Both the position numbers and the translations under genes were made by a program. From contig DLBY01000084.1 in assembly GCA_002480345.1 (NCBI GenBank), positions 6,001 to 14,357 on the forward strand: a stretch of DNA of 8,357 bases, written 5' to 3'. This document shows, piece after piece, positions 1 through 6,110 of this stretch. Below the pieces are notes generated by a model that was given only the letters and a program-made list of their open reading frames with translations, was not told where the DNA came from and ran no database searches. This DNA comes from Phycisphaerales bacterium UBA7812 (GTDB lineage Bacteria; Planctomycetota; Phycisphaerae; Phycisphaerales; UBA1924). Each line of letters opens with the position of its first letter. Within the stretch, counting starts at the first letter, position 1.

Positions 1-960
1 TCCGGCGGCATCGCGGGAACCCACGCCGGTGCAATCGACGCGTCCAAGATGGCGCTTGTCGCCGCGGTTGACCTGAACAAGGACGCGGCCGTGAAGCTCG
101 CCGAGCCGCACGGTGCCAAGGCGTTCTCCTCGACCGACGAGCTCTTCGCCGCGATCGACGAAGGCCTGAAGGTCGACGCGGTCATCCTCGCGACCCCGCC
201 GTCTGCCCGCCTGAATGTTCTTGAAAGAACCGCCGAGCGCGGTCTGCACGCGCTGGTCGAGAAGCCGCTCGCGACGACCGTTGAAGAAGCGGAGAAGATC
301 GACGATCTTGCCGCGAGCCACGCGGATCTTGTCTTCGCGGTCGGGTTCTGCCACCGTTTTACCCCCGCTGTCCAGCAGATGCGAGACCTCGCCGCGGGCG
401 GGAAGATCGGGCATGTGATCCGTCTCGAGAACACCTTCGCGTTTCATCATCCCCCGATGGCGGAGAAGTGGTTCAGCGACCCCGCGATCAGCGGAGGCGG
501 CGCCCTGCTCGATGCGGGTTGCCACAGCGTCGATCTGTTCCACTTCGTGGTCGGGCCCGCCGAACCGGTCGGCGCGGTCTTCGACTCGCCCTGGTCCGGA
601 CGCGGCGAAACCGGCGCGACCGCGCTGCTCCGCTGCACCTCCGGTGCGCACGCGGGCGCTGCGGGCGTGATCGTGTCGGGTTGGATGGAGGGCGAGCGTT
701 TCGATGTCCGCCTCGTTGGTGATGCCGGCACGCTCGCGTACGACTACATGAAGCCCGAGGAACTGGTCTTCCAGCCGGTCTCGGGCGACACCGAGATCAT
801 CGCGGTTGAGCCCCACGATCTTCGATTCGCCCGCCAGTTGGCCCACTTCGCGGGCTGCTGCGAGAACCCCGGTGCGGACCGAGCCCCCATGGCGGGAACC
901 GCAGAGGGCGTCGCCGCGGCGCGCACCATCGCTGGCGCGATGGGCACCGTGGGCGTCTGA
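1..960 (+). CDS. Gfo/Idh/MocA-family NAD(P)-dependent oxidoreductase (5' partial)
   Basis: The reading frame is open from the first base, so the true start lies left of the window; the ATG at 49 is internal. The first visible residues, SGGIAGTHAGAI, are the tail of a Rossmann GxGGIAGxHxxA nucleotide-binding loop that normally sits within about 15 residues of the N-terminus, so only a few codons are missing. Visible residue 88 is the lysine of the family EKP motif (VEKPLATT). A GGGALLDAGCHSVDL stretch (visible D171, H175, D178) is the substrate-side motif that follows the Rossmann domain. With 319 residues visible, the length is normal for the family. Such enzymes oxidise or reduce sugars, inositols and derivatives in the cytoplasm; the substrate cannot be told from sequence. 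The gene ends 249 bases before the amino-sugar operon, with a terminator-like hairpin and a new promoter between, so it is probably the last gene of a separate transcript. Family is sure; specific activity unknown. Confidence 0.93.
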   Translation, partial: SGGIAGTHAGAIDASKMALVAAVDLNKDAAVKLAEPHGAKAFSSTDELFAAIDEGLKVDAVILATPPSARLNVLERTAERGLHALVEKPLATTVEEAEKIDDLAASHADLVFAVGFCHRFTPAVQQMRDLAAGGKIGHVIRLENTFAFHHPPMAEKWFSDPAISGGGALLDAGCHSVDLFHFVVGPAEPVGAVFDSPWSGRGETGATALLRCTSGAHAGAAGVIVSGWMEGERFDVRLVGDAGTLAYDYMKPEELVFQPVSGDTEIIAVEPHDLRFARQLAHFAGCCENPGADRAPMAGTAEGVAAARTIAGAMGTVGV

Positions 961-973
961 CCGGCCCCGGTCA
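958..973. repeat. Perfect inverted repeat overlapping the stop codon of the first gene
   Basis: TGACCGG (958-964) and CCGGTCA (967-973) are exact reverse complements separated by two bases, so the stop codon TGA lies in the left arm. In RNA this could form a six-base-pair stem with a four-base loop. No T tract follows, so it does not look like an intrinsic terminator by itself. It may be a transcript-end or 3'-stabilising hairpin, or chance in GC-rich DNA. Confidence 0.5.
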
Positions 974-988
974 ATCCGTGAGTGGCAC

Positions 989-1018
989 GGGGGCATCGGT
1001 CTGCCGCCCCTTGGTTGT
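989..1018 (+). terminator. Candidate transcription terminator after the first oxidoreductase gene
   Basis: GGGGGCA (989-995) can pair with TGCC plus CCC (1002-1005 and 1007-1009), with one bulged G at 1006 and a six-base loop at 996-1001. A T-rich but interrupted tail, CTTGGTTGT, follows at 1010-1018. The position, 29 bases after the stop codon and upstream of the next promoter, fits a terminator. The imperfect T tract makes this a moderate call. Confidence 0.4.
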
Positions 1019-1067
1019 CCATGCGCAGATTTCGTCAAAATCGTTCCCGGAATCGGCCCCGAGCGGG

Positions 1068-1100
1068 TTGCCTGTGTGTCACAGTTGAATATTCTATAAT
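1068..1100 (+). promoter_or_regulatory. Candidate sigma-70-like promoter of the amino-sugar operon
   Basis: TATAAT at 1095-1100 matches the -10 consensus exactly and stands out in a GC-rich intergenic region. No good -35 is found at the usual distance: the 17-base position (1072-1077) reads CTGTGT, and the best TTG-like hexamer is TTGCCT at 1068-1073, 21 bases away. A perfect -10 with a poor -35 is typical of a promoter helped by an activator. Transcription would start near 1107, giving a leader of about 100 bases before the ATG at 1210. Confidence 0.55.
1072..1084. promoter_or_regulatory. Inverted repeat CTGTG-TGT-CACAG, possible operator
   Basis: CTGTG (1072-1076) and CACAG (1080-1084) are exact reverse complements around a three-base centre. 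The repeat occupies the place where the -35 box of the TATAAT promoter is expected, so a bound regulator would directly help or block RNA polymerase. The half-site TGTG resembles those of several helix-turn-helix regulators, but the three-base centre does not match the six-base spacing of CRP sites. The arms are short, so chance is possible. Confidence 0.35.
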
Positions 1101-1209
1101 CTTTCGGTCCGGTATGGAAGTCCAGCCGGCCGCTGTCAGGCTGTAATGGGACACCGAGCGAGTCCGGGCGCTTTTTTCGGTCCCAGTGGGCACACGAGAG
1201 GCGGATGAC
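1101..1209 (+). other. Leader region upstream of the NagB/PIG-L gene, with potential RNA folding
   Basis: No gene is seen here. CAGCC (1123-1127) can pair with GGCTG (1139-1143). Downstream, GGGA (1148-1151) and CCGAGCG (1154-1160) can pair with CGC (1169-1171), TCGG (1177-1180) and TCCC (1181-1184). A run of six T at 1172-1177 lies directly after the small AGCG/CGCT stem (1157-1160 with 1169-1172), giving a weak attenuator-like arrangement. I do not recognise any known riboswitch class. The structure is by eye only. Confidence 0.3.
1196..1201 (+). promoter_or_regulatory. Ribosome binding site that fixes the NagB/PIG-L start at 1210
   Basis: GAGAGG lies eight bases before the ATG at 1210. 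An in-frame GTG at 1186 would add eight residues but lacks an equally placed purine-rich site and would put this one inside the coding region, so the ATG is preferred. Confidence 0.6.
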
Positions 1210-3216
1210 ATGACCCAGCAGGCGAGCGCATCGATCCATGAGTGGACCACGAGCCGCGAACTCGAGCGGGCTCCGGTGCTGGTGTACGGTTCCAGTTCGG
1301 ATGCGAGCAAGGCGATCGCGGGCGAGATCGCGGACCTGATCCGCTCGAAGGCCGAGGCGGGCGAGAAGGCCGTGCTGGGCCTCGCGACCGGCTCGACCCC
1401 CCAGGCGGTCTACGACGAACTCGTCCGCCTGCACCGCGAAGAGGGGCTGAGTTTCGCGAATGTCGTCTCGTTCAACCTCGACGAGTACTGGCCCATGACA
1501 CCCGACTCGCTGCAGTCATACCGGCGGTTCATGAACGAGTACCTCTTCGATCACATCGACATCGACCCCGCGAACGCGCATGTACCCGACGGCGAGATCC
1601 CGGTCGACGAGATCGGCGCGTACTGCGCGGCGTACGAACAGAAGATCCGCGACGCGGGCGGGATCGACTACCAGATCCTCGGCATCGGGCGGACCGGGCA
1701 CATCGGGTTCAACGAGCCCGGGTCGGGGCGCGACAGCCGGACGCGTCTGATCACGCTCGACCGCGTGACGCGGATGGACGCGGCGAGCGACTTCTTCGGG
1801 GAGTGGAATGTCCCCCGCCAAGCCATCACGATGGGCGTGGGCACGATCATGGACGCGAAGCGGGTCGCGCTGATGGCGTTCGGCGAGCACAAGGCCCCGG
1901 TCATCCGCAAAGCGGTCGAGGGAGAGATCACCAGCACCATCGCCGCGTCGTTCCTTCAGCAGCACCCCGGCGCGAAGTTCGTGCTCGACGGCGCCGCGGC
2001 GGCAGAGCTCACCCGCTTCCGTGCCCCCTGGTTGCTCGGCCATGACGGCGGCGCTGAGTTGGACTGGAGCGACGAGCGGCTGGTCAAGAAGGCCGTGATC
2101 TGGCTCGCCCGCGAGACGGGGCGGCCGATCCTCAAGCTCACCAACGAGGACTACAACGAGAACGGGCTGCAAGGCTTGCTGAGCGCCAAGGGCGGCGCAT
2201 ACGAGACCAACATCGCGGTCTTCAAGAGCCTGCAGCGCACGATCACCGGGTGGCCCGCGGGCAAGCCCGGGCGTCCGAAGTTTGTCGTCGGCAAGGGCGT
2301 GGACGCGAGCAACGGGGAGGACTTCTTCCCCAAGCGTGTGCTCGTGTTCAGCCCCCACCCAGACGATGATGTGATCTCGATGGGCGGCACCTTCATCCGC
2401 CTGTGCGACCAGGGCCACGAGGTGCACACCGCCTACCAGACTTCCGGCAACATCGCGGTCTTCGACGACGAGGCCGAGCGGCACGCGGACTTTGTGCAGG
2501 AGTTCTGCCGCGCGATGGACATCGCTGCTGACGAGGCGGACAAGCTCGCCGCCGAGGTGCAGGCGTTCATCCGGAACAAGGCGCCGGGGCAGGTCGACAG
2601 CCCCGAGGTCCAGTCGATCAAGGGGCTGATCCGGCGGACCGAGGCGCGGGCCGCGGCCCGCTACTCCGGGGTGGCGCTCGACCGGATCCACTTCCTCGAC
2701 ATGCCGTTTTATGAGACCGGCAAGGTCAAGAAAAAGCCGCTGGGCGAGGAGGACATCCGCATCACCATGAACCTGCTCGGGGAGGTCAGGCCCCATCAGA
2801 TCTACGCGGCGGGCGATCTCTCCGATCCGCACGGGACGCACCGTGTCTGCCTCGCGGCGATCATGGAGGCGGTCGATCGTCTCAAGGACCGCGACTGGAT
2901 GAAGGACACCGAGGTCTGGCTCTACCGCGGCGCCTGGCAGGAGTGGGGGCCCGAAGAGATCGAGATGGCGGTCCCGCTCGCGCCGCAGGAGGTCGCCCGC
3001 AAGCGTCAGGCGATCTTTAAGCACGAGAGCCAGAAGGACAGCGCGCTGTTCCCGGGCCCGACCGACACGCGCGAGTTCTGGCAGCGGGCCGAGGACAGGA
3101 ACCGGGAAACCGCGGAGATCTACGATGCCCTGGGCCTGCCCGAGTACCAGGCGATCGAGGGATTCGTGAGCTGGGATTATCGTGAGAAGAACGAGAGCCC
3201 GAAGGGAGGCGTGTGA
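1210..3216 (+). CDS. Bifunctional NagB-like glucosamine-6-phosphate deaminase / PIG-L (LmbE) deacetylase fusion
   Basis: This cytoplasmic protein of 668 residues joins two enzyme domains. Residues about 35-285 are NagB-like: LATGSTP at 58-64, NLDEYW with the expected catalytic Asp at 91, and GIGRTGHIGFNEPGS with His164 and Glu169. Residues about 375-560 are a PIG-L zinc deacetylase: HPDDD at 383-387 and DPHGTHR with His541 and His544. A linker with ILKLTNEDYNENGL joins them. This domain order matches the known 'glucosamine-6-phosphate deaminase-like' fusion family best known from Bacteroidetes, of about 650 residues. NagB converts glucosamine-6-phosphate to fructose-6-phosphate and ammonia; PIG-L enzymes remove acetyl groups from N-acetylglucosaminyl compounds, so one chain might do both steps. 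By my alignment to E. coli NagB, Asp141 is replaced by Thr162, Arg172 by Ser193 and the allosteric Lys160 by Ile181, while Lys208 is kept as Lys228. The exact substrate is therefore uncertain. It is first in the operon; the next ATG is two bases past its stop codon. Confidence 0.93.
   Translation: MTQQASASIHEWTTSRELERAPVLVYGSSSDASKAIAGEIADLIRSKAEAGEKAVLGLATGSTPQAVYDELVRLHREEGLSFANVVSFNLDEYWPMTPDSLQSYRRFMNEYLFDHIDIDPANAHVPDGEIPVDEIGAYCAAYEQKIRDAGGIDYQILGIGRTGHIGFNEPGSGRDSRTRLITLDRVTRMDAASDFFGEWNVPRQAITMGVGTIMDAKRVALMAFGEHKAPVIRKAVEGEITSTIAASFLQQHPGAKFVLDGAAAAELTRFRAPWLLGHDGGAELDWSDERLVKKAVIWLARETGRPILKLTNEDYNENGLQGLLSAKGGAYETNIAVFKSLQRTITGWPAGKPGRPKFVVGKGVDASNGEDFFPKRVLVFSPHPDDDVISMGGTFIRLCDQGHEVHTAYQTSGNIAVFDDEAERHADFVQEFCRAMDIAADEADKLAAEVQAFIRNKAPGQVDSPEVQSIKGLIRRTEARAAARYSGVALDRIHFLDMPFYETGKVKKKPLGEEDIRITMNLLGEVRPHQIYAAGDLSDPHGTHRVCLAAIMEAVDRLKDRDWMKDTEVWLYRGAWQEWGPEEIEMAVPLAPQEVARKRQAIFKHESQKDSALFPGPTDTREFWQRAEDRNRETAEIYDALGLPEYQAIEGFVSWDYREKNESPKGGV
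3203..3209 (+). promoter_or_regulatory. Ribosome binding site fixing the TIM-barrel gene start at 3218
   Basis: AGGGAGG lies inside the last codons of the fusion gene, eight bases before the ATG at 3218. An in-frame GTG at 3182 would start inside the upstream gene, and the added residues (MRRTRARREACE) do not resemble the family N-terminus. The ATG is therefore chosen. Confidence 0.75.
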
Positions 3217-3217
3217 G

Positions 3218-4066
3218 ATGGGCCGATCGAGCGATGGGACCGCGCGCCTCGGGGTGTGCTCATGGTCCCTCAGGGCGGACTCTCCCGCGGACCTCGTCTC
3301 CAAAGTGTCGCAGACGGGCTGCGACACCGTGCAGCTCGCGCTCGATCCGATCCGCCGCGGCGATTGGGACGAGGACGAAACATTCGATCGTCTCGGCGAA
3401 GCGGGCATCGCGATCGCGAGCGGCATGATGGAAATGAAGGGAGAGGACTACGCCTCGATCGACGCGATCGCGCGAACCGGAGGCGTCCGCCCGGATGAGA
3501 CCTGGGAGGACAACGCGCAGGCCGCCCGGCAACTCGCGGAGATCGCGGGCCGGCGCGGCATCAAGCTCGTGACCTTCCACGCTGGGTTCCTGCCTCACGA
3601 TCCGCAGGACGCCGAGCGGCACCGGATGCTCGAGAGGCTCCGCGAACTCGCGGCGTTCTTCTTCGATTCGGGCACCGCGGTCGGTCTCGAGACCGGGCAG
3701 GAAGATGCCGACACCCTGCTCGGGGTGCTGGGTGATCTCAAGGGGCGGGGCGTTGGCGTGAACTTCGACCCCGCGAACATGCTGCTGTACGGGAGCGGCG
3801 ACCCCGTCGAGTCGCTGCGGAAACTCGCGCCGCATGTCGTGCAGCTCCACATCAAGGACGCGACCCCCAGCCCGGCGCCGGGACAATGGGGCAACGAGGT
3901 CGTCGTCGGCACCGGCGCGGTGGATTGGGACGCGTTCTTCGCCGTCGTTGACGAGTTCATCCCAGGCGTGGACCGCATGATCGAGCGCGAAGCGGGTGAG
4001 TCGCGCGTCGCCGACATCGAGACCGCGAGGCGCTTCGTCGAGTCACGCGCCGGGAGCGCCTCATGA
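3218..4066 (+). CDS. Sugar phosphate isomerase/epimerase-like TIM-barrel protein (xylose-isomerase-like, AP_endonuc_2 family)
   Basis: The product has 282 residues, the normal size for single-domain xylose-isomerase-like TIM barrels. It begins GRSSDGTARLGVCSWSL, where GVCSWSL is the first barrel strand. Candidate metal and active-site residues appear in family order: His121 in TFHAGF, Glu158 in VGLETGQ, Asp184 in NFDPANM, His211 in QLHIKD with Asp214, and Glu256 or Glu258 in MIEREAG. Members interconvert aldose/ketose pairs or epimerise sugars and inositol derivatives, usually with a divalent metal, in the cytoplasm. There is no signal peptide, unlike many secreted planctomycete relatives. 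The ATG is two bases after the fusion-gene stop codon, and its own stop codon overlaps the next ATG, so it is translated as part of the operon. Pairing with Gfo/Idh/MocA dehydrogenases is common and suggests a shared oxidised-sugar pathway. Family is strong; reaction is not determined. Confidence 0.9.
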   Translation: MGRSSDGTARLGVCSWSLRADSPADLVSKVSQTGCDTVQLALDPIRRGDWDEDETFDRLGEAGIAIASGMMEMKGEDYASIDAIARTGGVRPDETWEDNAQAARQLAEIAGRRGIKLVTFHAGFLPHDPQDAERHRMLERLRELAAFFFDSGTAVGLETGQEDADTLLGVLGDLKGRGVGVNFDPANMLLYGSGDPVESLRKLAPHVVQLHIKDATPSPAPGQWGNEVVVGTGAVDWDAFFAVVDEFIPGVDRMIEREAGESRVADIETARRFVESRAGSAS

Positions 4067-5079
4067 CACTCGGTATCGGCGTCATCGGGCTCGGGTTCAT
4101 GGGACGCACGCATCTCGGGGCCTACGCGGCCGCCGACGACCGCTGCCGGGTCGCGGGCGTGTTCGACCTCGACCCGGACCGATTGAGCGGGGAAGTGTCG
4201 GGCGGCGGCAACATCGACACCGGTGATCACGAGCGGCTGTTCGACCCCGAAGATGTCTTCGCGACGGACTCGCTGGGCGAACTGCTCGCCCGGGATGACA
4301 TCGACGCCGTGAGCATCTGCACGCCCACCGATTCACACACCGCGATCGCGACCGAGGTCATCCGCGCCGGGAAGCACGCCCTGATCGAGAAGCCGGTCGC
4401 GATCGACCGCGCCGCGGTCCACGCCCTCGCGGACGAAGCCGCCCGGGCGGGCGTCATCTGTATGCCCGCGATGTGCATGCGGTTCTGGCCCGAATGGGCC
4501 TGGCTCCACCGCCGCGTCACCGCCGCGCGGGATTCCGTCCGCAGCCTTGCGTTCGAGCGGATCGGTGCCGCACCCGCGTGGGGACAGGGCTTCTATCAGG
4601 ACGACACCCGGAGCGGCGGCGCCCTCTACGACCTACACATTCACGATTCCGACTTCGTTGTCCACCTGCTGGGCGTGCCCGACGCCGTCACCAGCGTCGG
4701 CGACCGATCCCGCGTCACGACGATCTACCACTTCGAGAACGGACCACGCCATGTCGTCGCGTCGGGAGGCTGGCTCCGCGGCGGCGCGGCATTCCGCATG
4801 CGCTACCTTGCGGAGTTCAACGACGGCACCGCGGACTTCGACCTCCTGCGTGAGCCCACCCTCACCCTTTCCGCCGCGTCCGCTGAAGGCGATCCCCAGC
4901 CCGTTGAAGTCCCCAGCGGGGACGGTTATTCACACGAGATCGGCGCGTTCATCGACGCGTGCGCAAATCACGCCGCACCACCCGTTACGCTCGCCGATGC
5001 CGCGGCTACGCTCGCCGTGCTCGAAGCCGAAGCGAGGTCACTCGAGACTTCCCGGCGCGAGCCCGTCCGCACCGCCTGA
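4063..5079 (+). CDS. Gfo/Idh/MocA-family oxidoreductase, canonical type
   Basis: A full-length family member of 338 residues. The N-terminus GIGVIGLGFMGRTHLGAY holds the GxGxxGxxH Rossmann loop for NAD(P). IEKPVA places the conserved lysine at residue 110. GGALYDLHIHDSDFVVHLLG gives Asp190, His194 and Asp197 in the substrate-side motif, with an extra His192. The C-terminal half is the alpha/beta domain used for substrate binding and oligomer contacts. The start codon overlaps the stop codon of the TIM-barrel gene as ATGA (4063-4066), so translational coupling is very likely. A sugar or inositol-type hydroxyl is the expected substrate, acting together with the neighbouring isomerase, but the sequence does not say which. 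It differs clearly from the dehydrogenase at the left edge and from the one that follows, so the three are not recent duplicates. Confidence 0.94.
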   Translation: MTLGIGVIGLGFMGRTHLGAYAAADDRCRVAGVFDLDPDRLSGEVSGGGNIDTGDHERLFDPEDVFATDSLGELLARDDIDAVSICTPTDSHTAIATEVIRAGKHALIEKPVAIDRAAVHALADEAARAGVICMPAMCMRFWPEWAWLHRRVTAARDSVRSLAFERIGAAPAWGQGFYQDDTRSGGALYDLHIHDSDFVVHLLGVPDAVTSVGDRSRVTTIYHFENGPRHVVASGGWLRGGAAFRMRYLAEFNDGTADFDLLREPTLTLSAASAEGDPQPVEVPSGDGYSHEIGAFIDACANHAAPPVTLADAAATLAVLEAEARSLETSRREPVRTA

Positions 5080-5106
5080 CGAAGGCCCTGCATCCGGAAA
5101 CAGACC

Positions 5107-6003
5107 ATGAAGATCGGCGCCATCGGGATCGACTCAAGCCATCTCCCCGTGTTCAGCGAGCGCATCAAGCAGCTCGCCGATGCGGGTGAAACGCCCTGCC
5201 GCGTGACCCACTTCTGGACCGACGGCAAGCACGATTGGCCCAATCAGTCCGACATCGACAATTGGAAACAACAGACCCTCGCCCTGGGCGTGCAGGAGGC
5301 GGCCTCGCTCGACGAACTGCTCGACGCCGTCGACGGCGTGATGGTCCTCGCCGTCAGCGGCGACCGGCACCTCGACCTGGGGCGCCCGTCGCTCGAACGG
5401 GGCGTGCCGACCTACATCGACAAGCCCCTCGCCTGCACGCTCGACGACGCGAAAGCGATTCAAAGACTCGCGGAGACCCACGGCGCGAGGTGCTACTCCG
5501 CGTCCAGCCTCCGCTTTGCCGGCGAGGTCCACGCGGCGCGTGCCCTCGCGGGTGATGACGGCATCGGGGATCTCGTCGCGATCGACGCGTTCGGGCCCGG
5601 CGAGCTCAACGACGGCGCACCGGGCCTGCTCCACTACGGGGTGCACACCATCGAGATGGTCGACGCGATCTGGGGTGGCGGCGTGCAGCGTGTCAGCGCC
5701 ATCGCGACGGACGATCGTCATCTCCTCGATATGCAATACACCGACGGCCGCTACGCAAGGCTCCGCCTCGATCGAAAAGCGGCGTACGAGTTCGGCGCAA
5801 CGGTGCACGGGACCAAGGGCGTCCACCAGTTCCGGGTTGATTTCGGTCCTGTCTACGGCAACCTCGTCCGCGGCATGGCACGCTTCTTCGAGGGAGGCGA
5901 GCCGCCCGCATCGCTGGGCGCGATCGTCGAGAATGTCGCTGTCATGGTCGCGGGAAACCGCTCGATCGAGCAAGACGGCGCGTGGCAAGAGATCGCTGTA
6001 TAA
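5107..6003 (+). CDS. Atypical Gfo/Idh/MocA-like oxidoreductase with a GIDSSH nucleotide loop
   Basis: The product has 298 residues, short for the family. The fold can be followed: a Rossmann strand at the very start (MKIGAIGIDSSHLPVF), a YIDKPLA segment with the conserved lysine at 106, then LLHYGVHTIEMV with His176 and His180 where the family substrate motif lies. The usual GxGxxG loop is replaced by GIDSSH. I recall related proteins with GLDTSH at this place, so this is probably a distinct subfamily rather than damage. Whether it binds NAD(P) in the normal way is open. It starts 27 bases after the previous stop codon with only a weak site (GGAAA at 5096-5100), so it is probably co-transcribed and less strongly translated. 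It is the last gene of the operon. It could be a dehydrogenase on a later intermediate or a non-redox relative. Confidence 0.85.
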   Translation: MKIGAIGIDSSHLPVFSERIKQLADAGETPCRVTHFWTDGKHDWPNQSDIDNWKQQTLALGVQEAASLDELLDAVDGVMVLAVSGDRHLDLGRPSLERGVPTYIDKPLACTLDDAKAIQRLAETHGARCYSASSLRFAGEVHAARALAGDDGIGDLVAIDAFGPGELNDGAPGLLHYGVHTIEMVDAIWGGGVQRVSAIATDDRHLLDMQYTDGRYARLRLDRKAAYEFGATVHGTKGVHQFRVDFGPVYGNLVRGMARFFEGGEPPASLGAIVENVAVMVAGNRSIEQDGAWQEIAV

Positions 6004-6046
6004 GCCAGTACACCCAAACAGAATTGGAGCAAAAATTTGAGGATCG

Positions 6047-6070
6047 CCCCACAAAGTTCGCAAACTGGGG
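6047..6070 (+). terminator. Weak stem-loop after the operon, possible terminator
   Basis: CCCCA (6047-6051) can pair with TGGGG (6066-6070). An inner GTT/AAC pairing (6056-6058 with 6063-6065) sits over a four-base CGCA loop, with CAAA (6052-6055) bulged. The following bases (TTCCACAGTGTTCTGG) are not a T tract and contain the candidate -35 of the next promoter. It may end the four-gene transcript, but the structure is weak. Confidence 0.25.
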
Positions 6071-6071
6071 T

Positions 6072-6099
6072 TCCACAGTGTTCTGGATTGTTATAGAAT
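6072..6099 (+). promoter_or_regulatory. Candidate promoter of the exported-protein gene
   Basis: TCCACA (6072-6077, four of six matches to TTGACA) is followed after 16 bases by TAGAAT (6094-6099, five of six matches to TATAAT). It sits in the most AT-rich stretch of this intergenic region, about 110 bases before the ATG at 6208. It leaves a leader that contains a strong hairpin. Confidence 0.45.
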
Positions 6100-6110
6100 A
6101 TCAGCGATAA

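Noticed and set aside
49..51. ATG at 49 as the start of the first gene
   Set aside because: The frame is open to base 1 and the codons before 49 encode the nucleotide-binding loop GGIAGTHAGA, so the gene begins outside the window.
1074..1084. The TGTG...CACA repeat as a CRP site
   Set aside because: CRP sites have TGTGA and TCACA separated by six bases. The arms here are separated by three, so only a general inverted repeat is claimed.
1101..1209. A known riboswitch such as the glmS ribozyme upstream of an amino-sugar gene
   Set aside because: The region is only about 100 bases long and I do not see the glmS core or another known riboswitch signature.
1516..3426. A 636-codon open frame on the minus strand opposite the NagB/PIG-L gene
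   Set aside because: The plus strand encodes clear NagB and PIG-L motifs over the same bases. The minus-strand product is rich in Arg, Leu, Val and Asp without recognisable motifs, as expected for the shadow of a GC-rich gene.
5134..6063. A 309-codon open frame on the minus strand opposite the last dehydrogenase gene
   Set aside because: It is the antisense shadow of a gene with a recognisable Rossmann start and DKP motif, and its composition is that of a GC-rich shadow.
6091..6101. Two AT-rich motif copies as ends of a mobile element spanning 1089-6101
   Set aside because: The copies are inverted and 11 bases long, but there is no transposase, no target-site duplication that I can see, and the genes between are ordinary metabolic genes with composition like their neighbours.
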